In this document: in pieces, positions 5,630-6,454 of the stretch
Layout of the letters: every line of letters begins with the position of its first letter
Position numbering within the stretch: position 1 is the first letter of the stretch
Assembly (NCBI GenBank): GCA_964390795.1
Contig: CAYMLQ010000344.1
Span: 1 to 6,454, forward strand
DNA length: 6,454 nt
Direction: 5' to 3'
Source of the DNA: CAYMLQ01 sp964390795
GTDB lineage: Bacteria; Verrucomicrobiota; Kiritimatiellia; RFP12; UBA1067
The notes under the pieces: model-generated
Databases searched by the model: none
The model's input: the letters and a program-made list of their open reading frames with translations, nothing else
What the model was told of the DNA's origin: nothing
Translations under genes and position numbers: made by a program

Positions 5630-6336
5630 GGTTTGCTCTCCATATTTCTGCGCGCCTCCTCGGCGCGTGTGTAAAACGGTTCATGGCGCCTGTCGAAAGC
5701 GAAGATATCGAGCAGGATCAGATTCTTGCGGAGCCCGCGTAAGGTCGCATCCCAATCCGGCTTCGCATCCTCGGGCAGCGCGGCTGGCGGCTTGAGCTGC
5801 GCGACCTTGTCCGACGCGCTGCCCGGCTCCGCCGCCGCATAATAGTCGTGCTTGTAGAAATCCGCCAGCGAGAGCCCGGCGAACTGCTCGCGCGTCTCTT
5901 TCGCGCGCAGCGCAGTGCCGCCCGGACTCTCCAGCCGCTGGAAGAAGAGCCGGCTGATGGCCGCCGTCGCGGGATCGGCCGACACAAAGACCTGGATCAC
6001 GCCGCCGCGCCCCGGCACGTTGACGCCGTGTACGTAGCCAAGCCGCTCCTCGCCTTTGAAAACCGAATAGAGCGTGTAGGGCGTGTCGAACGCCTCGTAA
6101 ACCGGATCGAGGTCGCCGCCGACCCGCGCTTTAAGCGCCTCGTACAACTCGCGCCCCTGCGGGAATTTCGGAAGCTCCTTCACATCCTCGCGGTACGAGG
6201 TCATCTCCGGAAATAGCGACTTGAGGTCGCGCGCAGGATTGCTGAGCGTGCAGCCGACGGCCGCGTCGGACGCCAGCGGAGCCAGCGCCAAGGCCGCCAG
6301 CACCGCACACATCATAAGTCGTATCTGTGTTTTCAT
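5626..6336 (-). CDS. Exported protein with degenerate FMN-binding-like domain
   Basis: A 236-residue exported protein. Residues 1-25 form a clear signal peptide (Lys2, Arg6, long Ala/Leu core, SDA). Cys29 follows AVG, a poor lipobox, so lipidation is possible but unlikely. The middle (about 88-160) has the order of features seen in FMN_bind domains of RnfG, NqrC and NosR: a strand with GERLGYV-like residues, VPGRGGVIQVFV, a DPATAAIS turn, LESPGG in place of ETPG, then EQFAGLS. The S/T-G-A-T flavin-attachment motif expected after this is not visible, so covalent FMN is doubtful. The C-terminal part (180-236) is not recognised. The ATG at 6336-6334 starts the signal peptide, and AAGGAA lies 7 bases upstream overlapping the stop of the preceding gene; the open frame upstream to 6438 is a shadow. 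The gene is real with high certainty; the family call is tentative. Confidence 0.85.
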   Translation of the reverse strand: MKTQIRLMMCAVLAALALAPLASDAAVGCTLSNPARDLKSLFPEMTSYREDVKELPKFPQGRELYEALKARVGGDLDPVYEAFDTPYTLYSVFKGEERLGYVHGVNVPGRGGVIQVFVSADPATAAISRLFFQRLESPGGTALRAKETREQFAGLSLADFYKHDYYAAAEPGSASDKVAQLKPPAALPEDAKPDWDATLRGLRKNLILLDIFAFDRRHEPFYTRAEEARRNMESKP

Positions 6337-6347
6337 ATTTTCGTTCC

Positions 6348-6454
6348 TTACCAGTACCGATAATACTGAAGCGTCAACAGCGTATCCTCCGCTCCGTCCG
6401 TCTGCCTGACCTGACGTTCCACCGCAAGAGCGATCCAATGCAGGTTCGCATTGC
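6348..6454 (-). CDS. C-terminal end of a probable outer-membrane beta-barrel protein (runs off right edge)
   Basis: The last 34 codons before a TAA at 6350-6348. The peptide ends TLLTLQYYRYW. A final aromatic residue preceded by alternating hydrophobic and aromatic positions is the C-terminal signal recognised by the BAM complex in outer-membrane barrels. The preceding NANLHWIALAVERQV and a short TDGAED turn fit two amphipathic strands joined by a turn. The stop overlaps the ribosome-binding site of the next gene, 11 bases before its ATG, so it belongs to the same unit. With only 34 residues, the type of barrel (porin, TonB-dependent or other) cannot be told. Confidence 0.65.
   Translation of the reverse strand, partial: NANLHWIALAVERQVRQTDGAEDTLLTLQYYRYW

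Noticed and set aside
6337..6438. N-terminal extension of the FMN-binding-like protein to an upstream ATG
   Set aside because: It would put 34 residues ahead of a clear signal peptide and overlaps the barrel-like C-terminus in another frame.

Overview
The window looks like part of a GC-rich bacterial chromosome, most likely from the Verrucomicrobiota/Kiritimatiellota/Lentisphaerota/Planctomycetota group. The reasons are an exported one-cysteine-type sulfatase next to exported esterases, and a translated palindromic repeat whose peptide reads TGVSPV..GRDAHAT, a repeat type I associate from memory with those phyla. No 16S or other marker gene is present, so the phylum is an inference. Every gene I can support is on the minus strand, so transcription runs from the right edge to the left edge.

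Unit 1 (about 6454 down to 3292) is a five-gene, tightly packed cell-envelope export cluster. In order of transcription it holds: the last 34 codons of a probable outer-membrane beta-barrel protein ending in Trp; a 236-residue exported protein that resembles FMN-binding (RnfG/NqrC/NosR-type) domains but without a recognisable flavin-attachment site; a 135-residue lipoprotein with a DUF4920-like OB-fold and a C-x4-CW motif; a 415-residue MacB/FtsX-type permease; and a 225-residue MacB/LolD-type ATPase with all ATP-binding motifs intact. Together they suggest an inner-membrane ABC machine working with periplasmic and outer-membrane partners. The substrate cannot be read from the sequence.

The 298-base gap (2994-3291) holds an unusual pair of overlapping hairpins with complementary loops, a small direct repeat and a possible promoter for the next unit.

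Unit 2 (2993 down to the left edge) encodes an exported sulfatase, an exported alpha/beta-hydrolase esterase, and the N-terminal 164 codons of a CocE/S15-type hydrolase with a lipoprotein-like signal and an EF-hand-like loop. This is a plausible set for removing sulfate and ester groups from polysaccharides or similar polymers outside the cytoplasm. The esterase start region carries the in-frame palindromic repeat. The sulfatase gene contains an 11-base homopolymer.

Four of the six gene junctions are 4-base ATGA overlaps, which helped fix the true starts of several genes that otherwise appear with spurious N-terminal extensions.
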